From: Rhodothermales bacterium
GTDB taxonomy: Bacteria; Bacteroidota; Rhodothermia; Rhodothermales; VXPQ01
Assembly: GCA_022821845.1 (NCBI GenBank)
Contig: JAJECT010000009.1
Coordinates: 30,275-94,274, forward strand
Reading direction: 5' to 3'
DNA length: 64,000 nucleotides
Positions within the stretch are counted from its first letter, which is position 1; each line of letters opens with the position of its first letter. Positions 1-8,270 of this stretch are shown in pieces. Position numbers and translations under genes: made by a program. The notes under the pieces are model-generated. The model saw only the letters and a program-made list of their open reading frames with translations, made no database searches and had not been told where the DNA came from.

Positions 1-189
1 GTCGGAGGCGAAGGCGCTGAGCAGTTCGTTGTACGCCGCTTCGTCCTTGATGGCTGCATTTAACCCCGAACCGGTCAACGCCTCTGCGTAACCGGTTTGC
101 TCAAGGTGTTCCGTCAACGTTTCTAATTTGACGTTGAACTCCTTGGTCAGCTTGTGAAGCCGTACTTTTTTGAACCTGGTCGTGGTCAT
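1..189 (-). CDS. infB: Translation initiation factor IF-2, N-terminal fragment
   Basis: The first 63 codons of IF-2, cut off by the window edge. The translation starts MTTTRFKKVRLHKLTKEFNV, the small basic IF2_N domain that begins most bacterial IF-2 proteins; the GTPase domains lie outside the window. IF-2 delivers initiator tRNA to the 30S subunit. The ATG lies 46 nt after the nusA stop on the same strand, giving the classical rimP-nusA-infB order. The identification relies on both the N-terminal sequence and the gene order. Confidence 0.9.
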   Translation of the reverse strand, partial: MTTTRFKKVRLHKLTKEFNVKLETLTEHLEQTGYAEALTGSGLNAAIKDEAAYNELLSAFASD

Positions 190-235
190 TGGCGACAGCT
201 GCCGTTCCTGAGGTTGTGATGCTTCCTGCCTGAGA

Positions 236-1549
236 TTATCCTCCTGGCGCTTCCTGCGCAGCGTCCGGGGCGGGCGCATAGTCGGGGGCGGACGCTCCCG
301 CCTCCTCTTCCTCGAATTCGAGGCGAATCGTCTCCAGCACATGCTGGGCCGTTTCCTGTTCCAGCCCGGAACGCCGCATCAATTCGTCCGCGGAAAGTTC
401 CACGACCTGCTTGGCGGTATCGCAGCCGATATTGCGGAGTTTTTCCAGCGTGTCGGGGCTGAAGGCGTCCGCAAACTCGTCGATCTCTACGTCCTCCTCG
501 TCCTCGGTGATTTCCCGGTATACGTCTATTTCGTAACCGGCCAGGCGCGAGGCAAGCCGAATGTTGATTCCGCCGCGCCCGATGGCCTGGCTTACCTCTT
601 CCGCTTTCACCACCACCTTGGCGCGCGGCGGATCCAGTTCGTCGTTGATGGTTACGCTCACCGGATTCGCCGGAGAAAGCGCCCGCTCGATGAGGCGATA
701 GGGATCGCTCGAATATTCCAGCACGTCGATATTTTCGTTGCCCAGTTCGCGAACGACCGCATGAATGCGGACGCCCTTTACGCCGACGCAGGCGCCCACG
801 GGGTCGATGCGGTCGTCGTTGCTCAGCACGGCCACCTTGGCCCGGTCGCCGGGCTCGCGCACGATGCGCTTGATTTCCACGATGCCCTCGTAAATTTCAG
901 GCACTTCCAGCTCGAAAAGCCGTTCCATGAAAACGGGAGAAGCCCGGCTGATGATGACTTGCGGATTGCTGCCCAGGTCTCGCTTCACCTCCTGCACCAC
1001 CGCCCGGAGCATGTCGCCCTTGCGGTACCGATCCTTGAATATCTGCTCGGAGCGGGGAAGCACCAGCTCCACCTTGTTGTGAATCACCAGCACTTCGCGT
1101 CGCCGCGTCTGGTAAATCTCCCCCACCACTACTTCGCCGACCAGGTCCGTGTAGTCCTTGTAAATCTTTTCTTTTTCGATGTCCCGGATCCGCTGGCTGA
1201 ACGCTTGCCGGGCCGTCATGACCGCGCGCCGACCGAATCCTGCGATGTTGATCTCGCTGGCCACCTCTTCGCCTATTTCGAAATCCTCGTCCACCTTTCG
1301 GGCATCGTCCAGTTCGATCTCCGTGACCGGGTCCTTCAGGTCCCAGTTCGCCACGATATCCTGCACGTGGATGATCTGAATATCCCCGTTGTCCGGATTG
1401 AAAATGATGTCGAAGTTGTCGTCTGCGCCGTAGCGCTTGCGAATCATGGCTCGAAAAACATCCTCGACGATCAGCGTGAGGGAATCTCGATGGATATCCT
1501 TTTCGCGCGCAATCTCTGCAAACGACGATATAAGATCCGTGCTTTGCAT
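236..1549 (-). CDS. nusA: Transcription termination/antitermination factor NusA
   Basis: A 437-residue NusA that binds RNA polymerase and nascent RNA, modulating pausing, termination and antitermination. Visible parts are the N-terminal polymerase-binding domain (about 1-135), an S1 domain (about 137-205, beginning near GEVVVGEIYQ), two KH domains (about 230-350, with VGACVGVKG and IGRGGINIRL), and a helix-hairpin-helix-like region (about 365-415, LRNIGCDTAKQVVELSADEL) followed by an acidic, Ala/Pro-rich tail. Length is usual for the Bacteroidota type, with one C-terminal repeat instead of the two acidic repeats of E. coli. It sits between rimP (61 nt upstream) and infB. The double hairpin leader before rimP could allow NusA to control its own operon. 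Confidence 0.96.
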   Translation of the reverse strand: MQSTDLISSFAEIAREKDIHRDSLTLIVEDVFRAMIRKRYGADDNFDIIFNPDNGDIQIIHVQDIVANWDLKDPVTEIELDDARKVDEDFEIGEEVASEINIAGFGRRAVMTARQAFSQRIRDIEKEKIYKDYTDLVGEVVVGEIYQTRRREVLVIHNKVELVLPRSEQIFKDRYRKGDMLRAVVQEVKRDLGSNPQVIISRASPVFMERLFELEVPEIYEGIVEIKRIVREPGDRAKVAVLSNDDRIDPVGACVGVKGVRIHAVVRELGNENIDVLEYSSDPYRLIERALSPANPVSVTINDELDPPRAKVVVKAEEVSQAIGRGGINIRLASRLAGYEIDVYREITEDEEDVEIDEFADAFSPDTLEKLRNIGCDTAKQVVELSADELMRRSGLEQETAQHVLETIRLEFEEEEAGASAPDYAPAPDAAQEAPGG

Positions 1550-1610
1550 GTCTCGGTATTCCTTGCCGGTTGGTTCTGGTCTGTGTCTCAGTAAGATGTA
1601 TGGCCTGTTC

Positions 1611-2099
1611 CTACCATGGAAGCTGCACCTGCGCCCGCACTACGTCGTCGAAGGGAATGCGGAGCGCGCCCGAGCCGGACGCCGCCACTTCGATCGCGTC
1701 GTCGGCCACGCTCAGCAACGCGCCGACGACTTCCGCATTTTCGTTGGCCTCTCCGGTCGCATACCGGACGCGTAGGTCCCTGCCCACGTTTTTGCGGTAC
1801 TGCCGCGGCAACGAAAGGGGGCGATCCAGGCCGGGCGTAGACACATTCAGCGTGTATCGCCCCTCGACCGCATTCTCTACGTCCAGCAGGAATCCTGTCT
1901 CGCGGCTTATCTTCGTCAAATCGTCGGAGCCCAACGGGCCTTCGCTGTCTACGAAGATATCGACGACGCGAGAGCCTCTTGCGCCGCGCGCCTGCACCTC
2001 GACGAGAAACGCCGCCGAATCGGCGAGGACTTCCTCGACAAGCGCCGCGATGCGTTCGCAAAGCGCGTCGCATTCCCTTGCAAGCGACGGTTCGGCCAT
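1611..2099 (-). CDS. rimP: Ribosome maturation factor RimP
   Basis: A 162-residue RimP, needed for late maturation of the 30S subunit. The diagnostic stretch YTLNVSTPGLDRPL is at about residues 82-95, joining the N-terminal alpha/beta domain to the C-terminal SH3-like domain. The N-terminal part shows VVDIFVDSEG, as expected for the family. It is the first gene of rimP-nusA-infB. The ATG is only 26 nt after the T-run of a terminator-like hairpin, so expression probably depends on reading through that structure or on a promoter I could not recognise. Length is normal for the family (150-170). Confidence 0.93.
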   Translation of the reverse strand: MAEPSLARECDALCERIAALVEEVLADSAAFLVEVQARGARGSRVVDIFVDSEGPLGSDDLTKISRETGFLLDVENAVEGRYTLNVSTPGLDRPLSLPRQYRKNVGRDLRVRYATGEANENAEVVGALLSVADDAIEVAASGSGALRIPFDDVVRAQVQLPW

Positions 2100-2125
2100 A
2101 AGTCGTTTCCCGTTTTTCGCGTTAT

Positions 2126-2157
2126 AAAAAAAGCCCGTACCCGATTACCGGGCGGGC
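2126..2157 (-). terminator. Terminator-like hairpin just before rimP
   Basis: Read on the minus strand, GCCCG (2157-2153) and CGGGC (2137-2133) close a stem, with an inner CGGG/CCCG helix and a small bulge, followed directly by seven T (2132-2126). This is the form of an intrinsic terminator. It ends 26 nt before the rimP ATG, so it can only be an attenuator for rimP-nusA-infB or a second backup terminator for nadB. Confidence 0.65.
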
Positions 2158-2180
2158 GCTAACGTACCTACGCCAACCAC

Positions 2181-2209
2181 AAAAAAAGGGGGTTTCGGGA
2201 GAAACCTCC
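2181..2209 (-). terminator. Intrinsic terminator downstream of nadB
   Basis: On the minus strand, GGAGGTTTC (2209-2201) pairs with GAAACCCCC (2196-2188) with one mismatch around a four-base loop, followed by seven T (2187-2181). It lies about 170 nt after the nadB stop and 23 nt before the second hairpin. It probably ends the prfB-nadB transcript, or acts with the next hairpin in a rimP leader. Confidence 0.7.
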
Positions 2210-2381
2210 TTTCGTAATTACGCCAACCGGACAGCATAACGCATTTCGCGCCATGGCCGGTCGGACACTGCTCCACGAAAAGGTACAACACGGACCGGCG
2301 GGGGTTGTTCCGGTATTTTCGCCGCAAACCTGGCGTTTCCCGCATGAAAAAACAGTGCGCAGGCCCCGCCAAGCGACGCGC

Positions 2382-3965
2382 TTACATGAAGGTGGGGCGT
2401 TTTTCTTCTTCCACCGATTCGGGATAATCAAGGGTATAGTGCAGGCCCCGGCTTTCGCGTCGCATTTGCGCGCTTCGGATAATCAGATAGGCTACCGCAA
2501 TCATATTGCGCAATTCGCACAATTCGACGGATACGCGCGTCCGACGGTAGAAGCCCTCGGTTTCCTCGTACAAAAGCCGGGTCCGCCGAAACGCGCGGTC
2601 AAGTCGCAGGCTGGAACGCACCACGCCTACGTAATCCCACATCACGCGGCGCAATTCGTCCCGATTGTGCGAAACGAGCACCCATTCCTGCGGACGCTCG
2701 GCGCCGCTGGCGTCCCATTCCGGAATGTCGTCCCGGAACGACTGGTCGCGCGCGTATTCGATGGCGGCGCGGGTCGCCCGTTCGCTGAACACGAGCGCTT
2801 CGAGCATCGAATTGCTTGCGAGGCGGTTGGCGCCGTGCAGTCCCGTGTACGCCACTTCCCCGCAAGCGAAGAGGCCGCCGATGGAGGTCCGCCCCGCATG
2901 GTCGGTAAGCACGCCGCCGCATTGGTAATGCGCCGCCGGAACGACCGGAACCGGCTGCCGGGTCATATCGATCCCGAACTTGAGGCACGTGGCGTGGATG
3001 TACGGGAATCGCTCCCGGATCATGTCCGCGGGCCGGTGGGAAATGTCCAGCAGCACATGGTTGTCGCCATGCTTTTTGAGTTGATCGTCGATGGCGCGGG
3101 CGACGATATCGCGCGGAGCCAGTTCCTGGCGCGCGTCGTAGGCGGGCATGAACCGTTCGCCTTTCATGTTGTACAGCCGCCCGCCTTCCCCGCGCACCGC
3201 TTCCGAAACGAGAAAGGAATCCGCCTGGTGGCCGTAGAGGGACGTGGGATGGAATTGCACGAACTCCATGTTGGCGATGCGCGCCTTGGCCCGGTACGCC
3301 ATTGCCACGCCGTCCCCTGTCGCTACGTCGGGATTGGTGGTGTGCAGATAAATTTCGCCCGAACCACCCGTCGCCAGCAGGGTCGATTTGGCAAGAAACG
3401 CCTCGACGCAGTCTGCCCTGGAATCGTATACGTAGGCCCCGAAGCAGCGAATGTCTGGCCGCAGCTTCGTGACATGCTGCCCCAAATGATGTTCGGTAAT
3501 CAGTTCGACGGCGAAGTGGTATTCATAGGTAGCGATATGAGGATGGCTTCGGACCGAAGCAAGCAACGCGCGCTCTACTTCCCGTCCGGTGGCGTCCGCC
3601 GCATGCACAATCCGGTCCGCGGAGTGTCCGCCCTCCCGCCCCAGATGCAAGGCTTTGCCCCGCCGCGTAAAATCGGCCCCCAGCGCCATCAGTTCGCGCA
3701 CCCGCTCCGGCCCCTCTTCGATCACGAACCGCACGACCTCGGGGTCGCACAGCGCTGCGCCGGCCGCTACGGTATCCTCGATATGGCTTGCGTACGAATC
3801 CGGCGAACCCATGACCGCGGCGATTCCACCCTGCGCGTAATTGGTGTTCGATTCGGCGGTTTCTTTTTTGGTCACGACCGCCACGGAACCGCGCTCGGCC
3901 GCCTTCAGCGCATACGAAAGCCCCGCTATGCCGCTCCCGATGACAAGAAAGTCCGTTTTGACCAT
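2382..3965 (-). CDS. nadB: L-aspartate oxidase
   Basis: A 527-residue flavoprotein that oxidises L-aspartate to iminoaspartate, the first step of de novo NAD synthesis (NadA and NadC are not in this window). The FAD-binding GSGIAGLSYALKAA motif is at about residues 8-21, SNTNYAQGGIAAV at about 38-50, and the fumarate-reductase-like substrate loop and GGLFACGEVAYTGLHGANRLASNS region is at about 365-390. The C-terminal helical domain is present, so the protein looks complete. It starts 4 nt after prfB, suggesting co-transcription. The position downstream of a translation gene has no obvious functional logic. Confidence 0.95.
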   Translation of the reverse strand: MVKTDFLVIGSGIAGLSYALKAAERGSVAVVTKKETAESNTNYAQGGIAAVMGSPDSYASHIEDTVAAGAALCDPEVVRFVIEEGPERVRELMALGADFTRRGKALHLGREGGHSADRIVHAADATGREVERALLASVRSHPHIATYEYHFAVELITEHHLGQHVTKLRPDIRCFGAYVYDSRADCVEAFLAKSTLLATGGSGEIYLHTTNPDVATGDGVAMAYRAKARIANMEFVQFHPTSLYGHQADSFLVSEAVRGEGGRLYNMKGERFMPAYDARQELAPRDIVARAIDDQLKKHGDNHVLLDISHRPADMIRERFPYIHATCLKFGIDMTRQPVPVVPAAHYQCGGVLTDHAGRTSIGGLFACGEVAYTGLHGANRLASNSMLEALVFSERATRAAIEYARDQSFRDDIPEWDASGAERPQEWVLVSHNRDELRRVMWDYVGVVRSSLRLDRAFRRTRLLYEETEGFYRRTRVSVELCELRNMIAVAYLIIRSAQMRRESRGLHYTLDYPESVEEEKRPTFM

Positions 3966-3969
3966 GCCG

Positions 3970-5089
3970 CTATGCGTCCGTTCGCTGCATTAAAAACGCC
4001 TTGACGAACGGCTCGATATCTCCGTTCATAACCGCTTGCACGTCTGTCAACTTGGTGTCCGTGCGGTGGTCGTTCACCATCGTGTAGGGCTGAAATACGT
4101 AGGACCGAATCTGGCTTCCCCATTCGATCTTCTTTTTTGATCCTTCGAGCCGGTTCTTTTCCGCTTCCTTAATGTCTTGCTCCAGGCGGTAGACGCGGCT
4201 TTTGAGCATCGTTTCGGCGCGGTCCCGGTTCTGGAGCTGGCTGCGCTCTTCGGTGCATTCCGCCACGACCCGCGCCGCTTCGCCGTTCGACAATTTTCCG
4301 CTCCAGATCAGCCGTACGCCGGTTTCTACCTTGTTTACGTTTTGACCGCCCTTGCCCCCGGAACGAAACGTCTGAAGTTCCACGTCGTCCGGGTTCAGCG
4401 CGATTTCTATGGCGTCGTCGATCTCCGGATACGCGAAGACGCTGGCGAACGACGTGTGTCGCCTGCCGCTGGAATCGAACGGCGATATGCGCACGAGGCG
4501 ATGTACGCCCGTTTCGGACTTCAGGTAGCCATAGGCGTACGGCCCCGTCACGCGAATGCTGGCGCTTTTTACGCCCGCCACGTCCCCCGCCTGACGCTCC
4601 ACCAGTTCGGCCTTGTAGCCGTTTCGCTCGGCCCAGCGGGTGTACATTCGCAACAGCATTTCCGCCCAGTCCTGGCTTTCCGTGCCGCCCGCGCCGGGGT
4701 GGATCGTGAGGATGGCCGGGCGCTCGTCGTCCGGCTCGCCCAGCATATTTTTGAATTCCAGGGCTTCGAGCGCTTTTTCCATGCGGGCGGTTTCCGCCTG
4801 GATTTCGTCCGAAAGGTCGGCGTCCCGCTCCTCTTCGGCAAGCAGCAGGAGCGTTTCTACGTCTTCCGCTTGCGCCGACAGCCCCTCCCATGCTTCGATC
4901 CACGCCTGCTCGGCGGCGAGCTGCTTTTCGACCTTGCGCGCTTCGTCCGCATGGCTCCAGAAATCCGGATCCATCCGTTTCCGGTTCAGCCCCTCGACGA
5001 TATTTCTGCGGCGATCGACGTCAAAGATAACCTCCGAGCACGCGTACGCGCTCCAGAAGCGATTGAATATGATCTTCGGAAAAAGCCAT
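3970..5089 (-). CDS. prfB: Peptide chain release factor 2, expressed by +1 programmed frameshifting
   Basis: RF2 recognises UGA/UAA and triggers peptide release. A simple open frame begins at 4974 (MDPDFW), but the family N-terminus lies upstream in another frame. From an ATG at 5089, 22 codons (MAFSEDHIQSLLERVRVLGG then YL) run into an in-frame UGA at 5023-5021 in the context GGAGGTTATCTTTGAC. A +1 shift at CTT continues as DVDRRRNIVEGLNRKR into MDPDFW, giving 372 residues. This is the classical RF2 autoregulatory site. The RF2-specific SPF tripeptide is at about residue 203 and GGQ at about 247, close to the E. coli positions. Low RF2 raises frameshifting and so RF2 synthesis. nadB follows by 4 nt. 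The frameshift is inferred from sequence, not shown. Confidence 0.95.
5020..5035 (-). promoter_or_regulatory. prfB programmed +1 frameshift signal
   Basis: Reading on the minus strand, the internal Shine-Dalgarno-like GGAGG (5035-5031) stands just before the slippery CTT (5026-5024), the in-frame stop TGA (5023-5021) and the favourable C at 5020. Spacing and frame are the same as in the known E. coli site (GGG GGT-type box, TAT, CTT, TGA, C). In a genome that otherwise makes little use of Shine-Dalgarno sequences, this box is notable. Confidence 0.93.
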
Positions 5090-5290
5090 GCGGATACCGT
5101 TCAGGCGCGTAGAGGATACATGGCCGGGCAAGGCATTTCGCCCGGCGCTACGCTCGTACGACGACGCGCGCCCATCGTTTCCCGACCGCGACGCCGAAGA
5201 AATTTTTCACAAGGATGCGCGCTCCAGTCCGCTATGCCCGAAAATGCGGCCTGGAAGATTATCGTCAAATAATAATTGACCTAAAAGCAA

Positions 5291-6475
5291 TTATTTATTG
5301 ATTTTTCGGCAGCGGGCGACGAATCGGGTTATGCGCCGTACGGCCTCTTCCAGCTGCTCCATGGAGGTAGCGTACGAACAACGCACGTAGCCTGCGCCGC
5401 TCGGCCCGAAGGCGTCTCCCGGCACGCAAGCCACCTGCTCTTCCTCCAGCAACCGTTCTGCGAACGCCTCCGAGGACAACCCGGTGGAGGTAATGTCGGG
5501 AAAGCAATAGAACGCGCCCTCCGGTTCGAAAGTGGGCAATCCGGCGGCCCGCAATCCGTCCACGATAAAGCGCCGCCGCTGGTCGTAGGCGCGGCGCATG
5601 CGCTCCACGTCGTCGTCGCAGGCTTCCAGCGCGGCCACGGCGGCCACCTGCCCCATCGTGGACGAGCACATCACTGCATACTGGTGCATCTTGTACATGG
5701 CGTCGCTGATGGCCTCTGGCGCGCAGACATACCCTACGCGCCAGCCGGTCATGGCGTGGTTTTTGGAAAATCCTCCTGTCAGGATCGCGCGTTCGTAAAG
5801 TCCGCCGAGGGACGGCAAGCTCACATGCCCTTCTTCTGCCGCCTGTCCGTAAATCAGCCGGTCGTATATCTCGTCGGACAGGACAAGCAAATCGTTGTCG
5901 ATGGCCACGCGGGCAATATCCTCCAGCGTGTCGCGCCGAAGCACCGCGCCGGTGGGATTGTTCGGATACCCGAGGAACAGTACTTTGGAACGCGGGGTGA
6001 CGCGGGCGGCGATATCTTGCGCCGTGACCTGGAAACCGGTTTCCACCCTCGTAGGTATGTACGTTACCTTCGCGCCGGCGAACTCGGCAAGCGGGCCGTA
6101 CGAAACGAAACAGGGTTCGGGGATAAGCACCTCGTCCCCGGGATCGACGGTCGCGAGCAGGGCGATGAGCATGGCCTCGCTTCCTCCTACCGTGACGACG
6201 ATCTGGTTTTCCGGAGCGTAGGCAATGCCGTAGCGGCGCGCCAGGCTTTCCGAAATCAATTGGCGCAGGCGCAGCAAACCCGCATTGGAGGTGTAACTGG
6301 TATGGCCCTTGCGCAGCGAAGCGATGGCCGCGTCGACGACCGGCTTCGGCGATACGAAATCCGGCTCGCCGATCCCCAGAGAGATCACATTATCCATGGT
6401 GGCGGCGATCTCGAAGAATCGACGAATTCCGCTGGGCTTCGTATTGTTCGCTCTGGTGCTGATATGCTTGCTCAT
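5291..6475 (-). CDS. Pyridoxal-phosphate-dependent class I/II aminotransferase
   Basis: A fold-type I aminotransferase of 394 residues. The PLP lysine is in GGFSKNHAMTGWRVGYV (about residue 238), with the cofactor-ring motif FLGYPNNPTGA (about 165-175) and SDEIYDRLIYG (about 200-210). The substrate cannot be read from the sequence; relatives include aspartate, aromatic and dapC-like aminotransferases. I start it at 6475 (MSKHISTRAN) because the frame extends 48 codons further upstream with a Cys/Pro/aromatic-rich sequence unlike any family member. The gene is monocistronic, lies 200 nt upstream of prfB on the same strand and diverges from the aldehyde dehydrogenase. Confidence 0.9.
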   Translation of the reverse strand: MSKHISTRANNTKPSGIRRFFEIAATMDNVISLGIGEPDFVSPKPVVDAAIASLRKGHTSYTSNAGLLRLRQLISESLARRYGIAYAPENQIVVTVGGSEAMLIALLATVDPGDEVLIPEPCFVSYGPLAEFAGAKVTYIPTRVETGFQVTAQDIAARVTPRSKVLFLGYPNNPTGAVLRRDTLEDIARVAIDNDLLVLSDEIYDRLIYGQAAEEGHVSLPSLGGLYERAILTGGFSKNHAMTGWRVGYVCAPEAISDAMYKMHQYAVMCSSTMGQVAAVAALEACDDDVERMRRAYDQRRRFIVDGLRAAGLPTFEPEGAFYCFPDITSTGLSSEAFAERLLEEEQVACVPGDAFGPSGAGYVRCSYATSMEQLEEAVRRITRFVARCRKINK

Positions 6476-6626
6476 TGCGTTGGCGCGAGGCGTCGATACC
6501 GTTTCGGACAGGCCGCAAAACGGGATGTATAAAAAACGGATTACAAAAATCGGATCCGGGGGGCATGAAAGATAGTACGGAATTCGCACACAGTAACAGT
6601 AAATCCATGAACCAAACAAGAAGACG

Positions 6627-8117
6627 ATGCCTGACGCTTTTCAGAATTTCGTGAACGGATCCTGGGTAGACGCGGAACAGGGCGCTACCTTCGAGAAGGT
6701 CAATCCGGCGCGTACGCGGGAAAAGATCGGTCTTTTTCCCGAATCCGGCCCCGCGGACGTCAATGCTGCCGTGCGGGCGGCGCGCAAGGCCTTTCCTGGC
6801 TGGTCCCGTACGCCGGCCCCGCAGCGAGGGGAAATCCTCCGACGCATCGGGGATTTATTGACAGAACGCAAGAAAGCGCTCGCGTTCGAGGAAACCCGCG
6901 AAATGGGCAAGCCCTTCGCCGAAACCTGCGGGGACGTGCAGGAGGCCATCGACACCGCGTATTACGCGGCCTCGGAAACGCGGCGGTTGTTCGGGCGCAC
7001 GGTTCCCAGCGAATTGCCGGATAAATTCAATATGAGCGTCCGGCGGCCCATAGGCGTGGCGGGCCTGATTACCGCATGGAATTTCCCGATCGCCGTGCCC
7101 ACCTGGAAAATATTTCCGGCGCTGGCCTGCGGCAACGCCATCGTTTTCAAACCCAGCGAAGAGGCGCCGCACAGCGGGGCGCTGCTTACGCAATTGCTTT
7201 CGGACGCAGGCGTGCCCCCCGGCGTGTTCAATCTGGTGCATGGAGGGGCCGCGGCGGGCGAAGCGCTGGTCGCGCATCCGGACGTAGATGCCGTGTCGTT
7301 TACCGGCTCGAATGCGGCGGGCTCGAAAATCGGAGAGACCTGCGGCAGGATGCACAAACGCCTCGCGCTTGAAATGGGCGGAAAGAACGCGCAAATCGTG
7401 ATGGCGGACGCGGACCTGGACCTGGCGCTCGAAGGCGTATTGTGGGGCGCGTTCGGAACCACCGGGCAGCGCTGCACGGCCACGAGTCGCCTGGTGTTGC
7501 ACGAAGCCATTCACGATGCGTTTGTCGAGCGGTTGCTGGAGCAGATGCAAACGCTGGTCCTTGGATACGGCAACGACGAGGGCGTGCATGTCGGGCCGCT
7601 GGTTAACCAGAAGGCGCTGGACAAGGTGGCTCGCTATGTCGAGGTCGGGCAGAGCGAAGGGGCTACCCTGCGGGTCGGGGGAAAGCGGGCGACGGAAGGG
7701 GCGCTTGCCGAGGGCTTTTTCTTCGAGCCTACCCTCTTCGCCGACGTCGCGCCGGACATGCGCATTGCCCGCGAGGAAATTTTCGGCCCGGTGCTTTCGG
7801 TGCTCAAGGCCGCGTCCTACGAAGAAGCCGCGCGGATTGCGAACGCGACGCGCTACGGCCTCTCCTCCAGTATCTATACGCAGGACGTGTCCCTGGCGTA
7901 TCGCGCCATGCGGGACCTGGAGGCGGGCATTACGTACGTCAACGGTCCGACCATCGGCGCCGAGGCGCACATGCCTTTCGGAGGGATCAAACACACCGGC
8001 AACGGCCACCGGGACGGCGGCTGGGAAGTATTCGATTTCTATACGGAAACGAAAACCGTTTACGTGGATTACAGCGGGCAGTTGCAGAAAGCGCAAATGG
8101 ACAACGCGGCTTCGTAA
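6627..8117 (+). CDS. NAD(P)+-dependent aldehyde dehydrogenase (ketoglutarate-semialdehyde/YcbD-like)
   Basis: A complete 496-residue aldehyde dehydrogenase. Visible are WNFP at 151-154, the cofactor motif FTGSNAAGSKI at about 225-235, the general base Glu in LEMGGKN (E249) and the nucleophile in GTTGQRCTATSR (C283). The N-terminus FVNGSWVDAE and the C-terminal TETKTVYVDYSG resemble the YcbD-type 2-oxoglutarate-semialdehyde dehydrogenases, but related enzymes act on other semialdehydes, so the substrate is an inference. It stands alone, divergent from the aminotransferase and convergent with meaB. A long inverted repeat follows its stop. Confidence 0.9.
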   Translation: MPDAFQNFVNGSWVDAEQGATFEKVNPARTREKIGLFPESGPADVNAAVRAARKAFPGWSRTPAPQRGEILRRIGDLLTERKKALAFEETREMGKPFAETCGDVQEAIDTAYYAASETRRLFGRTVPSELPDKFNMSVRRPIGVAGLITAWNFPIAVPTWKIFPALACGNAIVFKPSEEAPHSGALLTQLLSDAGVPPGVFNLVHGGAAAGEALVAHPDVDAVSFTGSNAAGSKIGETCGRMHKRLALEMGGKNAQIVMADADLDLALEGVLWGAFGTTGQRCTATSRLVLHEAIHDAFVERLLEQMQTLVLGYGNDEGVHVGPLVNQKALDKVARYVEVGQSEGATLRVGGKRATEGALAEGFFFEPTLFADVAPDMRIAREEIFGPVLSVLKAASYEEAARIANATRYGLSSSIYTQDVSLAYRAMRDLEAGITYVNGPTIGAEAHMPFGGIKHTGNGHRDGGWEVFDFYTETKTVYVDYSGQLQKAQMDNAAS

Positions 8118-8142
8118 AGGCGCCGGGACGTCAGGGTGAGCA

Positions 8143-8253
8143 GGGGTCTTGCGGCCCGCCTTTGCACGAATACATAAAGGGTAGGTAGGCTCATGGGTTG
8201 GCATGCGTATTTCGGGGCCCGATGTTTCGTGCAAAGGCGGGCCCCAAGACCCC
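8143..8253. repeat. Long inverted repeat, dispersed family copy 1
   Basis: Arms 8143-8170 and 8226-8253 are inverted complements over 28 nt with one 3-nt mismatched block; the core CCCGCCTTTGCACGAA / TTCGTGCAAAGGCGGG is perfect. The 55-nt loop contains GAATACATAA and ends in GGGGCCCGAT. A clearly related sequence lies at the window end (63894-64000), so this is a dispersed element and not only a local terminator. It sits between the convergent aldehyde dehydrogenase and meaB, where it could also end both transcripts, although there is no T-run. Confidence 0.85.
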
Positions 8254-8270
8254 AAAGACCGCTCCTTCAA

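Noticed and set aside
2363..2405. GCCCCGCC...GGTGGGGC followed by T5 on the plus strand, like a terminator
   Set aside because: It overlaps the nadB end and no plus-strand gene precedes it; the loop is long, so chance is more likely.
2253..4004. A 583-codon plus-strand frame opposite nadB
   Set aside because: Shadow of nadB with no recognisable domain; nadB motifs are unambiguous.
3970..4974. A complete 334-residue RF2 starting at MDPDFW
   Set aside because: It lacks the family N-terminus, which is found upstream behind a classical frameshift site, so the gene extends to 5089.
5121..5146. GCCGGGC/GCCCGGC hairpin upstream of prfB
   Set aside because: No T-run on either strand and no conserved context; could be a leader hairpin but is not supportable as a terminator.
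6855..8270. A 471-codon minus-strand frame opposite the aldehyde dehydrogenase
   Set aside because: Antisense shadow; it also runs through the inverted repeat.
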